NCBI GenBank assembly: GCA_040880125.1
Contig: JBBDJB010000049.1
Coordinates: 14,709 to 78,708, forward strand
DNA length: 64,000 nucleotides
Source: JBBDJB01 sp040880125
Lineage (GTDB): Bacteria; Planctomycetota; Planctomycetia; Pirellulales; JBBDJB01
Reading direction: 5' to 3'
The translations under genes were made by a program, and so were the position numbers. This document shows, piece by piece, positions 25,597 to 34,810 of this stretch. The notes beneath the pieces were generated by a model. That model saw nothing but the letters and a program-made list of their open reading frames with translations. It did not search any database and had not been told where the DNA came from. The stretch's first letter is position 1; each line of letters starts with the position of its first letter.

Positions 25597-27012
25597 TCAA
25601 TCTTCGGTGGAAAGTTGCGCGACCAGGTGTTCGACGGCCTTCTGGAGTTGGCGGTCGACGAAATCACCGTCGCCATCGCCGCCTTCGCCAGCGGTGTCCT
25701 CGTCATTTTCGGCGTCTTCGTCGCTGAGTTCACCGCGGCGGACGATGTCCCGATCGTACTGAAGCTGGCTGAGCAGGCGGATTTCTTGTGGCGAAAGCCT
25801 TACTTCGAAGCCGTCGTCGGGAAGCACGCCCCACGGATCATCTTCGTCGGCGTCAGGCATCCGGTGGATATTCATTCCGCTGGGCCGCAGATAGCTGGCG
25901 GTGGTCAGTTTTAATGCGCTGCGGCCGCCATTCAGTTCCACGACATTCTGCACGCTTCCCTTGCCCCAGGTCCGCTCACCCACAACGACCGCCCGCTTAT
26001 GATCCTGCAGGCAGGCGGCCAGAATCTCGCTGGCACTGGCGCTGTAGCGGTTCACCAGCACCGCTACGGGAAAGCCGCGGAACGTGTCGTCACGCCGGGC
26101 CTTCCAGACGTGCGGCTTCACGTTTCGCCCTTCGGTGCTGACGATCGTGCCCTCGTCGATGAACAAGTCCGAGGCTTCGATTGCCGAGGTGAGAAGTCCG
26201 CCGGGATTGAACCGTACGTCGACTACCAGCCCGGCTACCTTCTCCGCGACAAGCGTTTCCAGCACGTCACGTAGCTCGCGAACCGTCTCACGGCTGAAGG
26301 CCGTGATGCGGACATATCCGATGCGGTGCTCGGGATCGACCAGATAATTCCATGAATCATCGGCGTTGCGGCGGTCGCCCAACACCGTGGCGACGTGCAC
26401 CATCTCTCGCTTCAGAACGACGTCTTCCGGCTCACGGGCGCCGGGATGCACAACACCGATAGTAACCGTCGAATCGACCGGCCCCTTGAGCCGCTTAATC
26501 GCTTCGTCGATCGTGATGCCCTCGGTCGAAGTGCCGTCGATCTCGACGATCCGATCTCCGGCCAACAGGCCGGCACGATAGGCAGGCGACCCAACCAGCG
26601 GGCTGACGATCGTCAACTGCCCGCGCAGCATGTCGATGCGGATTCCGATGCCGCCGAACTCCTGCTCCAGGCTGGTACGAAAGCCGTCCAGTTCTTCCGG
26701 CGGGATGTAATTAGAATAGGGATCCAGCTCGCGGACGATTCCCTCGATGGCCGCTTCCATCAATTGCTGGCGGCTCACCGGCTCGACGTAGTTCCGCTCG
26801 ATCTGGTCGATCGTATCGGCCAGCATCTTGTACAGTTCGAAGTATTCCTCAGCGTCCTTCGCCGAGAGCCGATTTCCCTCGCTCTCGGTTTCCGTCGCCG
26901 CCGGCGCAGGCGGCGCGCCAGGAAGATCTTGCACGGACTGCGCCCAGCCCGGACCTGCCGTGACAAGCAGTACCAGTTCCGCTAGCAAGAATCGCCGCGC
27001 GAGTCGAAACAT
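25597..27012 (-). CDS. S41-family carboxy-terminal processing peptidase
   Basis: The ATG at 27012, with GGGAG 9 bases upstream, is preferred over the TTG at 27018. A signal sequence (residues 1-25) precedes a short linker, the N-terminal helical region, a PDZ domain (GGIGIRIDMLRGQLTIVSPL to about 210) and the S41 protease domain. The catalytic Ser lies in VNRYSASASE and the Lys in TWGKGSVQ, the usual Ser-Lys dyad of Ctp/Prc enzymes. The C-terminal tail (about 60 residues) is very acidic. Such proteases cut C-termini of envelope proteins in the periplasm. tsaD follows on the same strand. Confidence 0.94.
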   Translation of the reverse strand: MFRLARRFLLAELVLLVTAGPGWAQSVQDLPGAPPAPAATETESEGNRLSAKDAEEYFELYKMLADTIDQIERNYVEPVSRQQLMEAAIEGIVRELDPYSNYIPPEELDGFRTSLEQEFGGIGIRIDMLRGQLTIVSPLVGSPAYRAGLLAGDRIVEIDGTSTEGITIDEAIKRLKGPVDSTVTIGVVHPGAREPEDVVLKREMVHVATVLGDRRNADDSWNYLVDPEHRIGYVRITAFSRETVRELRDVLETLVAEKVAGLVVDVRFNPGGLLTSAIEASDLFIDEGTIVSTEGRNVKPHVWKARRDDTFRGFPVAVLVNRYSASASEILAACLQDHKRAVVVGERTWGKGSVQNVVELNGGRSALKLTTASYLRPSGMNIHRMPDADEDDPWGVLPDDGFEVRLSPQEIRLLSQLQYDRDIVRRGELSDEDAENDEDTAGEGGDGDGDFVDRQLQKAVEHLVAQLSTED

Positions 27013-27180
27013 GTTCAACTCTCCCTTTCAAGTTAAATCGCCTTGCGGCAAGACGGCTGGGGCCACGCCGCCGATCGCAATCCGATGCGGCCGGTCGCCC
27101 ATCTCGAAGTATAAGTGGGTCCTGACACAGCAACAAGCTACAGGCACACGGCGGCAAGTGCCCGCACGCGTTGCTAAGCG

Positions 27181-28944
27181 TTACGGCCGCCGGCAAATCC
27201 GGTCGGCAAGCTGCGTAGTCTGCTGGTCATCGTTGTTCCAGATAGCGGCAAGGTTGCGGTCGATGTTCCGTTCCGCCGATGCCAGGGCGTAGCGGCCGCA
27301 TGCCAGTTCCAGCTCCTGCTGCTCCGGCCCGGTATCCAAGCTGGTGAGCATACGGTCGAGCCGCGATAGCACACACCCGCAAGCGTAAAGGTCGGTCGCG
27401 CAATCCGCGATGCGGGCGAGTTGATACTGCTCGTCCAAAATCGCTTCCTGGTAGCGCCGGAGCAATCGCTCGACGTGAGTGCCGACATTTCCCACCATCC
27501 GGCCCACGCGTCGAGCATCTTCCTCCAGCTCTGAATTGCGCACGCGAACTTCCGGGGCACTGAAAAGCTGCTCGAGCCGCCGACCGGCGAAGCCTCCCAG
27601 CCGGCCGAGGTTCTGCAAGGGACTCCGCAGCGCGTCGAAAATGTTTTTCAATTCCATGCCGACGTCGCGCATGCCGACCAGCGCGATGAACGGCCGCAGC
27701 ACGTCGTTCGACCCTTCACCGATCGTGTTGATGCGGGCATCGCGGATCATGCGCTCGAACGGCTGATCGTTGAAATACGCCAGGCCGCCATGAATCTGGA
27801 ACGTATCGTCGAGGATCCGCCACAAGACGTCCGTGGCGCGCACCTTGAGCATCGCGGTTTCCAGCATGTAATCGTCGGCGCCCGAATCGATGATGGCCGC
27901 GGTCTGGTAAGTCATCGCCTCGATGGCGTACGTCTCGGCATGCATCGCCGCGAGTTTTTGCTTCACCAACTGAAACGAGCCGAGGGTCTGGCCGAACTGC
28001 ACGCGGTGATTCGCATGTTCCACCGTCGCGCGGCAACAGAACTTTGCGGCGCCGGCGCAGCAGGCTCCGAAGGTCGTGCGGCCGTAGTCGAGCACCGTCA
28101 AGGCGATCCGCAGGCCGCGGCCCAATTCGCCCAGGACGTTCTCCTTCGGGACGAACATGTTCGTGAATTTCAACCGGGCCGTGGCCGTACCGCGGACGCC
28201 CATCTTCGGCATCCGCCCCTCGAGCACCTCAAACCCCTGCATGTCCGGTGTGACGAGAAATGCGGTGATCTTTGACTCGGAGCTGCCCGGCACCGGCGTC
28301 CGGGCCATCACCGTCAGCACGTGGGCGATCGCGCCGTTGGTGATCCAGCGCTTTTCGCCGTTGAGGATATAACCGGTGCCGTCGTCAGTGGGCTTGGCCG
28401 AGGTTTGCACACCGGCGGCGTCGCTACCCGCCTCCGGTTCGGTGAGGGCAAAGGCGCTGATCCACTCACCGGTCGCCAGCTTGGGGAGCCACTTTTGCTT
28501 TTGCTCAGGGGTGCCGAACAAGACCAGCGCCCGCGGCCCGATCGAATGGTGTGCGTTGACAAACAGCGCCGTGCTGCCGCAATGGCCACCGAGCACCTCC
28601 AGCAGGTGACAATAGGCGGTCTGACTCAGTCCCAGGCCACCGTTTTCGCTCGGCAGGCAAGCGCCCAACATGCCGAGTTCCCCCAGTCCCCGCACAACGT
28701 CGGTCGGGATCTCGGCCTCGCGGTCGATGGCCACCGGATCAATCGACCGCTGGCAGAATTGCGACAACTCGCGGCGCAGGTTCTGCGTTTGTGCGTCGTC
28801 GGTCAGATCGGGGTAGATAGGAAGCTTTTCGTTAAGGAACCGCCCAAAATAGAGACCCTTGGCGAAACTGACGCGGTCCAGCCGGTCGCCCAACATCTCC
28901 TCGGCTTCGGCTATTTGGCGTTCGCGCCCAGCGTCGCTGCTCAT
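27181..28944 (-). CDS. Acyl-CoA dehydrogenase family protein (ACAD9/VLCAD-like, long form)
   Basis: The 587-residue flavoenzyme has the three-part acyl-CoA dehydrogenase fold: an N-terminal helical domain, a middle beta domain with FALTEPEAGSDAAG and NGEKRWITNGAIA, and a C-terminal helical domain with QIHGGLAYFNDQPFERMIRD. The likely catalytic Glu region reads NTIGEGSNDVLR. The extra C-terminal 160 residues match the long mitochondrial VLCAD/ACAD9 layout, in which the extension aids dimer and membrane association. GAGGAA lies 6 bases before the ATG. It probably oxidises medium- or long-chain acyl-CoA in the cytoplasm. No neighbouring electron-transfer flavoprotein gene is seen in the window. 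Confidence 0.93.
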   Translation of the reverse strand: MSSDAGRERQIAEAEEMLGDRLDRVSFAKGLYFGRFLNEKLPIYPDLTDDAQTQNLRRELSQFCQRSIDPVAIDREAEIPTDVVRGLGELGMLGACLPSENGGLGLSQTAYCHLLEVLGGHCGSTALFVNAHHSIGPRALVLFGTPEQKQKWLPKLATGEWISAFALTEPEAGSDAAGVQTSAKPTDDGTGYILNGEKRWITNGAIAHVLTVMARTPVPGSSESKITAFLVTPDMQGFEVLEGRMPKMGVRGTATARLKFTNMFVPKENVLGELGRGLRIALTVLDYGRTTFGACCAGAAKFCCRATVEHANHRVQFGQTLGSFQLVKQKLAAMHAETYAIEAMTYQTAAIIDSGADDYMLETAMLKVRATDVLWRILDDTFQIHGGLAYFNDQPFERMIRDARINTIGEGSNDVLRPFIALVGMRDVGMELKNIFDALRSPLQNLGRLGGFAGRRLEQLFSAPEVRVRNSELEEDARRVGRMVGNVGTHVERLLRRYQEAILDEQYQLARIADCATDLYACGCVLSRLDRMLTSLDTGPEQQELELACGRYALASAERNIDRNLAAIWNNDDQQTTQLADRICRRP

Positions 28945-29292
28945 CGAAATTCCTCAGCTTCGCGACGGGAGGCACGGTTCGTTACGGGACGAGAACGGGC
29001 GATTTATGCATCCTAGGCGCAGCTCGTCAACCCGACAACGTTGCCACCTTCAGGGGGACGGGCAACTGAGATGAACTTGGCGAAAGCTGGACGAGCGGTC
29101 GGACCGCAGTATAGTGAGGATTGGATCAGCTTGCATGGGACGGCACTTTTCATTCTCATCTTCCTTGGCCGTCGTGATGCATGGCGCGATGCGCCGTCCG
29201 GCAATCAAGAATCGTCCGCGCCGGCGGGAAATTTGTCCCCGAAGTCGTTGCCGGGTGCTTACCCATACTTTCGCAGGCATTTGAGGATCGCC
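28945..29292. promoter_or_regulatory. Divergent intergenic region
   Basis: This 348-base gap lies between the divergent acyl-CoA dehydrogenase (minus) and small helical protein (plus) genes. It contains a 6-bp inverted repeat (GTTGCC/GGCAAC, 29040-29066). The plus frame stays open leftwards from 29293 to about 29041, but its sequence looks non-coding and the gene start is placed at 29293. No promoter was assigned with confidence. Confidence 0.4.
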
Positions 29293-29799
29293 GTGACTGT
29301 CAACCTCGACGCGAACATCGCCCGCTTGTCTTCCCCGCCGCTTACGGTGCAGGATCCCGCAGCCGAGCAGTGTTGGATCGAGCACCAGACGCTCAATCAC
29401 GTGAAGGAAGCGCTGCGGATCACGCTGAACTGGAAAGTGGGCGCGGTCGGACTTCCGCGGAAGTTGTCAAGCATCAAGTTCACGCTCAAGTCCTTTCAGC
29501 GACATTTAGCCAGACTGATGAAGCTTGAAGAAGAGGGCGGATACATGTCCTGGGTCTGTGACGAGAAGCCGAGCTTATCGGAGCGTGCCAAGTTGCTGGA
29601 GGGGGAGCACGAGCGATTCCGCCGCGCGTTGGCCCACCTGACCGCGGCGCTGGACGAACTGCGCTCGGCCGAGGAAACCCAATTTGTGGAACTCTGCCAG
29701 GAGCTTGAATCGCTGCTGCAAGAGGTCGATGTGCACGACGCGAAGGAGATCGAACTGATGCAGGAAGCGCTGCTGGTGGACGAGGGCGGCGAGGGCTAA
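29293..29799 (+). CDS. Small helical protein, possibly hemerythrin-like
   Basis: The GTG at 29293 is chosen because GAGGA lies 6 bases upstream and the product, 168 residues, starts just before its conserved-looking part; a longer frame opening at 29041 has no good ribosome site. The protein is rich in long helices (LNHVKEALRITLNWK; LARLMKLEEEGGYMSW; KLLEGEHERFRRALAHL; FVELCQELESLLQEVDVHD) and has spaced His and Glu residues (IEHQTLNHV, EGEHERF, VDVHDAKE) that resemble a four-helix hemerythrin bundle. The exact ligand pattern could not be confirmed, so the assignment is tentative. It converges on the metallophosphoesterase gene. Confidence 0.6.
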   Translation: MTVNLDANIARLSSPPLTVQDPAAEQCWIEHQTLNHVKEALRITLNWKVGAVGLPRKLSSIKFTLKSFQRHLARLMKLEEEGGYMSWVCDEKPSLSERAKLLEGEHERFRRALAHLTAALDELRSAEETQFVELCQELESLLQEVDVHDAKEIELMQEALLVDEGGEG

Positions 29800-29823
29800 C
29801 GCAGTAGGGTCCGCTGCAACATT

Positions 29824-31788
29824 TTACCGCGTCCGCACGAAGTGGCCGAAGTTGGTGTTGCGGCGTTCAACTTCGTCACTGCCGCGCCACACCACTTGCG
29901 CCGCGTCCTCTCCGGCGCCGTCGACGTCGTTGACTACGCACGTGAACTGCACCGAATCCCACTCGTCGCCTTGCTGTTCGGTAATCAATTCCAGCGGGAT
30001 GGCCAGTTCGACCGCATACCCGGCGGGCGTCTTCTTCGCCACCGCTTGAAGGCCCTGCGGACGCCGTTCCCTGCGGCTTCCCCGAAACTGCACGGCGGTG
30101 CTCTCTTCCTCGCCCGGCGCAGCGACCGCGAAGCGGTACGTCCCCTGGCCCAAGCGGCTGTCCGACTGCCGGTCATCCATGCTGCGAGCGTCGAGCCGCA
30201 GATCGATTCGATCACCTTCCGCCATGACCCGTTCGTCGCTTACTTCTCCGGCGAAGTACAAGAAGCGGTCGTCGTGAGCGACTTGGAAGCGAATCGCCGC
30301 GTCGGCAGGTCCCGTCCAACCGGCGGAATTGCCCAGCACCAGCGGCTCGTCCAGCGAGCGGCGGGGCAGGGCGGTCCACTCTCCCAGATCGCCATCCAAG
30401 GCCACCTGCTCGATGCGCGGCAGGTCGTACCCCTGGTCGATCACCACCGGCAGCGTTCGCTCCGCGGAGAGCGGGGCATCTTCGCCGGTGGTCTTGATTT
30501 TCGCGGTCAGCACCGTCTGCGAAAGATGCTCGAAGGAAATACGGTCGGCGAACTTCACGGTGACCGCCAATTCGGCCGTTTCGCCCGGGGCCGCCGTTAA
30601 CCGCAGCCGCTCAGGATCGACCGTCAGCCCCCGCAGCGGAAGTCCGCGGATGTCTCCCTCGATCTCGATCGGCTGGTCGAATTGATTGGCCACCCGCATA
30701 TGAATCTGTCCTTCAGAAAACGATTCCGCGTCGCGTACCAGAATCGGGGCGACTTCGATCGATGAGCGGGCCAAAAACCTGCGGAAGCGGGCGATCCCCT
30801 CCTCCGTGACCGTCTCCGGCGCCAGGATGCCGTCCAGCAGCAGGTGCGTGACGTGCGGCCCCTCGGGCTCCATCGTCAGCCAGGTGACGTGGTCGAACTC
30901 GCCGTAAGGGACGCCCCGCAGTTGCGATCCGCCGCCGGTAGTCGCTAGGTGATAGTACTTCATCCCGTTGCGGTCGTATTGCACGTAGTGATGGACGTGC
31001 CCGGCGAAGACGGTGTGCGGCCGCGAACCAAGCAGTGCCTCGATCCTCTTCCAATTTGTCGGGTCCTCATTGCCGGCGGCCAACTCGCGCTCGGCTTCCG
31101 TCCACAGCGGCTTGTGCAAAAATAACAGCGTCCAACGGGCATCCTTGTTCTTCTCCAGATCCTCCGTCACCCAGGCGAGCTGCTCTTCGCCGATCTTGGA
31201 AGTTGGATCCTCGGAGCACAGGCAGACGAAGTGGACGCCCTTGTAGTCGAAGGAGTACCACGCCCGGCCGAAATGCTCTCGCCAAATCTCGTGCATCACC
31301 GGATTGGTCACATCGTGATTCCCAGAGACGAAGAAGAACTTCATCTCCATCTTGTCGATGAAGCCGAGAAACTCGTTCCACTGGGTCTCGATTTCGTCCC
31401 GGTCGGTCGTGTAACCCTCGATCAGATCGCCGACCGAGACGACGAACTCCGGCCGCAGCAGGTTCAATCGATCGACCGCCTTCATCCAGATGCCCGGCCG
31501 ATGTCCGCCCGTGCGATCGGTGACGATGGCGATCTGGAAGCGGTTGGGGTCGTTCAGGTGCGGCTTGTCCGACCAGGGCTTGGGACCCTCGATATTCGGC
31601 AACACGAGTGCCTGCGGCAGCGTCGGCATCGACTCTGCGGTGGCCGCCGCGCTATGCTCATGCCCGTCCTCGTGCTCATGCCCTTCATGCGCGGCCGCCC
31701 CACGCGGCCCAATCACGGCGGTTGCCATCAGCAGCACAGCGAGTACGCACCTGGCGGCGAACTTCTGAAACTTGGAGGCAAGGATCAT
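29824..31788 (-). CDS. Exported metallophosphoesterase with His-rich N-terminus and CBM9-like C-terminal domain
   Basis: AAGGAG precedes the ATG. The 654-residue protein begins with a signal peptide, then a His cluster HEGHEHEDGHEH (34-45) typical of metal-trapping tails. The calcineurin-like phosphoesterase core follows, with SVGDLIEGY, GNHDV, LFLHKPLW and AGHVHHY metal motifs. The usual first motif (D-x-H) is replaced by VTDRTGGH, so the site may be modified. The central part is a bacterial-type beta region. The last 200 residues (from LDGDLGEW) resemble the CBM9/DOMON-like carbohydrate-binding domain attached to many planctomycete enzymes. It probably acts outside the inner membrane on a phosphate ester; the substrate is unknown. 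Confidence 0.88.
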   Translation of the reverse strand: MILASKFQKFAARCVLAVLLMATAVIGPRGAAAHEGHEHEDGHEHSAAATAESMPTLPQALVLPNIEGPKPWSDKPHLNDPNRFQIAIVTDRTGGHRPGIWMKAVDRLNLLRPEFVVSVGDLIEGYTTDRDEIETQWNEFLGFIDKMEMKFFFVSGNHDVTNPVMHEIWREHFGRAWYSFDYKGVHFVCLCSEDPTSKIGEEQLAWVTEDLEKNKDARWTLLFLHKPLWTEAERELAAGNEDPTNWKRIEALLGSRPHTVFAGHVHHYVQYDRNGMKYYHLATTGGGSQLRGVPYGEFDHVTWLTMEPEGPHVTHLLLDGILAPETVTEEGIARFRRFLARSSIEVAPILVRDAESFSEGQIHMRVANQFDQPIEIEGDIRGLPLRGLTVDPERLRLTAAPGETAELAVTVKFADRISFEHLSQTVLTAKIKTTGEDAPLSAERTLPVVIDQGYDLPRIEQVALDGDLGEWTALPRRSLDEPLVLGNSAGWTGPADAAIRFQVAHDDRFLYFAGEVSDERVMAEGDRIDLRLDARSMDDRQSDSRLGQGTYRFAVAAPGEEESTAVQFRGSRRERRPQGLQAVAKKTPAGYAVELAIPLELITEQQGDEWDSVQFTCVVNDVDGAGEDAAQVVWRGSDEVERRNTNFGHFVRTR

Positions 31789-31981
31789 GACGAGGACTCC
31801 TTCAACTTAAACCGCCGGCGGGATACACGATCAGGCCGCGCAGCAGGGACGAAGTGATTGAGAACGGGGAGGAAGCCGCTGACCGAGCCCGAATAACCGC
31901 CCGACGAGTCGGGCTCAGTGAGTGTTGATCTTGCGGTGCCGGGGGGCTCGCGTCAAGCATTTTTCGCGCGTCGCGACCGCC

Positions 31982-32875
31982 TCAATGCTGGCCATGGAAG
32001 CGGTAGGCGATGAGCTTCGCCAGCAGACGAGCGGAGGTGAACTCGTTCACCCGGGTGCCGGGCTGCGGTGCGGTCTCCACCACGTCGCAGCCGATCAGTT
32101 CCAGATCAGCACGCTGGTGCAAGAGGCTCTTCAAGAGTCCAAGCATCGGCCACCAGGCCAGCCCGCCCGGCTGAGGCGTTCCCGTGCCTGGCGAAAACGC
32201 CACGTCCATCACGTCGACGTCGATCGTCAGGTAGACACGCCCCGCAAGCTCGGCGAGCCGCTCGTTCAAGCTTCGCGACAGGTCCGGCTCCTCCGCCAGT
32301 CGTTGTGCGGTAAAGGTCTCGACGCGTCCGCTGGAGACGCCGTACTGGAACTCCGCCCGCTCGGCCGAGCGGATGCCGATGGCGATCACGCGCGCCCCGC
32401 GCTCGACGAGGCTCCGCATGGCACACGCGTGGGAGTGCGGCGTCCCGTCGAACGACTCCCGCAGGTCGGAGTGGGCGTCGAACTGAACGACCGTCAGTTC
32501 ATCAAATGGCCGCTCCCCTTGGGCCGCGGAAACGAGGGGCGGCGTCAGGCTGTGCTCGCCACCTATGCCGACGACCAGGCCACCAGCGAGGTGCAGCGCC
32601 CTCGCTGCGTGCTCGACCCGCGCCAGGTAAATCTCCGGCTGTTCGTTGGCCTCAGGCACGACAGGCTCGGCGGTGTGATAGCGAAGCCGGTCCAGATCGA
32701 AGTCGAGTTGTTCGTCCCACAGCTCGATCTGGGCCGATGCCTGCCAGATCGCCTCCGGCCCCCGTGCAGTCCCCTGGCCGTAGGAGACGGTGCCTTCGTA
32801 GGGAAGCGGCAGCAGCAGTACGTCGGCAGACTCCGGCGCGCACTGCGGCAGTTCGAGAAATGGACCGAAACTCAT
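31982..32875 (-). CDS. speB: Agmatinase/ureohydrolase SpeB
   Basis: The 297-residue protein is an arginase-superfamily binuclear manganese enzyme. The metal ligands are all present: GGEHS, DAHSD and DVDVMD, plus the family's SPGTGTPQPGG loop. It should hydrolyse agmatine to putrescine and urea, though ureohydrolases of this type can act on other guanidino substrates. Its start overlaps the stop of the deoxyhypusine synthase-like gene by 4 bases (ATGA), so the two are coupled. With the SpeD-like gene upstream, this makes a three-gene operon. Confidence 0.92.
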   Translation of the reverse strand: MSFGPFLELPQCAPESADVLLLPLPYEGTVSYGQGTARGPEAIWQASAQIELWDEQLDFDLDRLRYHTAEPVVPEANEQPEIYLARVEHAARALHLAGGLVVGIGGEHSLTPPLVSAAQGERPFDELTVVQFDAHSDLRESFDGTPHSHACAMRSLVERGARVIAIGIRSAERAEFQYGVSSGRVETFTAQRLAEEPDLSRSLNERLAELAGRVYLTIDVDVMDVAFSPGTGTPQPGGLAWWPMLGLLKSLLHQRADLELIGCDVVETAPQPGTRVNEFTSARLLAKLIAYRFHGQH

Positions 32876-33963
32876 GCCGTTTGCTGCCTGTCCAACTGCT
32901 CGAATACGGCCTTCATCAACAGCGGCCAGGCGACGGTCGCGTCGGCATAGACTTCCGCGAACCGGCCGCCTTCGTCTTGCGGGACGAACTTGCCCCAGCT
33001 CACGCCTTCGGAGTACGTACAGCCGGACAGACCGCCCCAGTGAACGGCCTCGGGGCAGATCCGCACGCCGTAGCGAAAGCGGGGCGGCTTCTGCTCAAAG
33101 CCCAGCCGGGAGTTGGTGATGTCGACATAACAGGCCACCTGCTGGGCCCAGTTGCGAGGCACTCCGCCGCCGATCGTGAAGATGGCCAGCTCCTTCGCCG
33201 AAAGCGCAAAGCGGGTGTACTGCTGCAAATCCAGGTACGGATTGAACGGCGGTGTCGCCCGATACAGTTCGTCTGCCTTGAGCGACTTGGCCTCCGCACC
33301 GCGGGCGAGCAGATCCTGGCGCATCGCCCAGATCGACACGTCCAGGCCCATCTCGCTGTCGGTGAAGGCAGGAATAAACACCGGCACGTCGTGCTCGTAA
33401 GCGCTGCGGAGTACGCCCGGCCCGTGATCCAGTTCGCTCAGCTTTTGCCCCACGGCGCTGCACAGCCGCGCCGAGGACCAGCCGCCGCCCTCCGGCTCAA
33501 TTTCACGCAGCACGGCCCGAACCAGCTCCTCGACATGGTTGAGGTTCGACTCCATCTCGAGCGTGTCGTAGATGCGGTTGTAGCCCTTGTGAAAGAGCGT
33601 CGTGTCGTTCTGGCCGACATCGTGCCGATAGTGCACCAGCCCTAGCGACTCTGTCAGTCCGTGGGCGATCAGCGCACCGGTAGCGACCACGGCGTCGACC
33701 AGACCGCGCTCGATCATGTCGCAGATGATTCGCCCCTGTTTGGCCACGGTCATGGCGCCGGAGACCGTCAACACGAGCCGGCAGTCGGGGTTGTTCGCCA
33801 CCTGCAAAAGGATGTCGAACGCTTCGCCCAACTGCCGTCCGGAGAAGGCCGTCTTGCTCATGGACCGGAGCAGCTCCGCGAAGGAGCCGATCTGGTCAAG
33901 CGCAAGGCTCTCCAGCGGAACGAGACCATCGTCTCGCCCGTCGTGTAAAGATCTTGAATCCAT
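32872..33963 (-). CDS. Deoxyhypusine synthase-like protein (probable homospermidine synthase)
   Basis: The start at 33963 gives 363 residues; a longer frame to 34068 overlaps the SpeD-like gene and is rejected. The protein is of the deoxyhypusine synthase family, which transfers a 4-aminobutyl group using NAD and an essential lysine. The lysine is K325 in SWGKF, equivalent to K329 of the human enzyme (its sequence reads SWGKI), followed by a VYADATVAWPLLMKAV tail that also matches. Bacteria lack the eIF5A target, and bacterial DHS-like enzymes are commonly homospermidine synthases acting on putrescine. Context here, between SpeD-like and SpeB genes, supports polyamine synthesis. Homospermidine as product is inferred. 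Confidence 0.87.
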   Translation of the reverse strand: MDSRSLHDGRDDGLVPLESLALDQIGSFAELLRSMSKTAFSGRQLGEAFDILLQVANNPDCRLVLTVSGAMTVAKQGRIICDMIERGLVDAVVATGALIAHGLTESLGLVHYRHDVGQNDTTLFHKGYNRIYDTLEMESNLNHVEELVRAVLREIEPEGGGWSSARLCSAVGQKLSELDHGPGVLRSAYEHDVPVFIPAFTDSEMGLDVSIWAMRQDLLARGAEAKSLKADELYRATPPFNPYLDLQQYTRFALSAKELAIFTIGGGVPRNWAQQVACYVDITNSRLGFEQKPPRFRYGVRICPEAVHWGGLSGCTYSEGVSWGKFVPQDEGGRFAEVYADATVAWPLLMKAVFEQLDRQQTA

Positions 33964-34027
33964 GGCACCGTCAGGCCAAAGGCTGGCCAACAAGGGATCG
34001 CAAAGGGCGCATAGCGCCCGGTGCGGA

Positions 34028-34411
34028 TTAAACCCGCAGCGGCATGGAATACTCGGCCGTATTGGCACTGAAGCGAGGCAACTGCATGATGCTCACTTCG
34101 CCGAGATCCACTTCCTGTCGGATGTAAGACAGCACGTCCGCCGGTTCGCTATCGCCGCAGGTGAAGATGTCGAGGGCGATTTGCCCGGCGTCGGCGTAGG
34201 TATGTGCCGAGCAATGGCTCTGGTCGAGTAGGACGACGGCCGTGAACCCGGGCGGCGAATTGGCACCGAACTGATAGCGAACTTGAGAGATCACCACGGC
34301 CCCGGCACGCCGAGCGGCGCGGGCCATGACGTCAAGCATCAGTTCATCATTGAGGCATAAATCACGCGAAACTTTACGACAGTCGATCAGTAAGTGTTTT
34401 CCCTCAGGCAA
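34028..34411 (-). CDS. Pyruvoyl-dependent AdoMet decarboxylase homologue (SpeD-like, altered cleavage site)
   Basis: The 127-residue product starts at TTG 34411: GGAGG lies 9 bases upstream, and the nearby ATG is out of frame. The class 1b AdoMetDC (SpeH) signature is clear: S65 in DQSHCSAHT, H70, and C85 in DIFTCG, with the same spacing (S+5 His, S+20 Cys) as Thermotoga and Bacillus enzymes. The proenzyme normally self-cleaves at Glu-Ser to make the pyruvoyl group; here the pair is Gln64-Ser65. AdoMetDC homologues have repeatedly evolved into arginine or ornithine decarboxylases. Because speB is in the operon and no spermidine synthase is seen, an arginine decarboxylase role is plausible but unproven. 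It is the first gene of the operon. Confidence 0.85.
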   Translation of the reverse strand: MPEGKHLLIDCRKVSRDLCLNDELMLDVMARAARRAGAVVISQVRYQFGANSPPGFTAVVLLDQSHCSAHTYADAGQIALDIFTCGDSEPADVLSYIRQEVDLGEVSIMQLPRFSANTAEYSMPLRV

Positions 34412-34810
34412 CTCATAAACCCTCCCGTTTGCGAGAGCGAACTAGCGCCGGCCTCAACCGGACGACATTCGTACGGGTGCCCCAGCCATGAGCACAAGTC
34501 CCGCCGCCGTCGCTCTCTATGATAAACCTTACAAGAAACGGTCCATGCCGCTGTGCTTGGCGGCAATATCCTCAAGAGTTTACTGGAGACCGAAATAATT
34601 TTCGAGCCCTCTCCAGCACCTTCTTGAAAGAATCCTACTCAGAACCTCCTCGCGAGCCAAGCGCATCCCGACTTGGACAGCCGGGAAGATTCTTTTAGGA
34701 TGAAGGACCTCCGCCTATCCTCGGCCGTCCGCCGCTCTCGTCGCTGCCGAGAGATTGCCGACTCGGCCTCCGCTCACCAAGCATGATCAACCTGGACGAG
34801 GAGCCGCCAC
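34412..34810. promoter_or_regulatory. Divergent intergenic region with polyamine operon promoter
   Basis: This 399-base region separates the divergent SpeD-like and zinc-peptidase-like genes and should carry promoters for both. No clear riboswitch fold or operator was recognised. AGGAG precedes the GTG at 34811 and GGAGG precedes the TTG at 34411. Confidence 0.4.
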
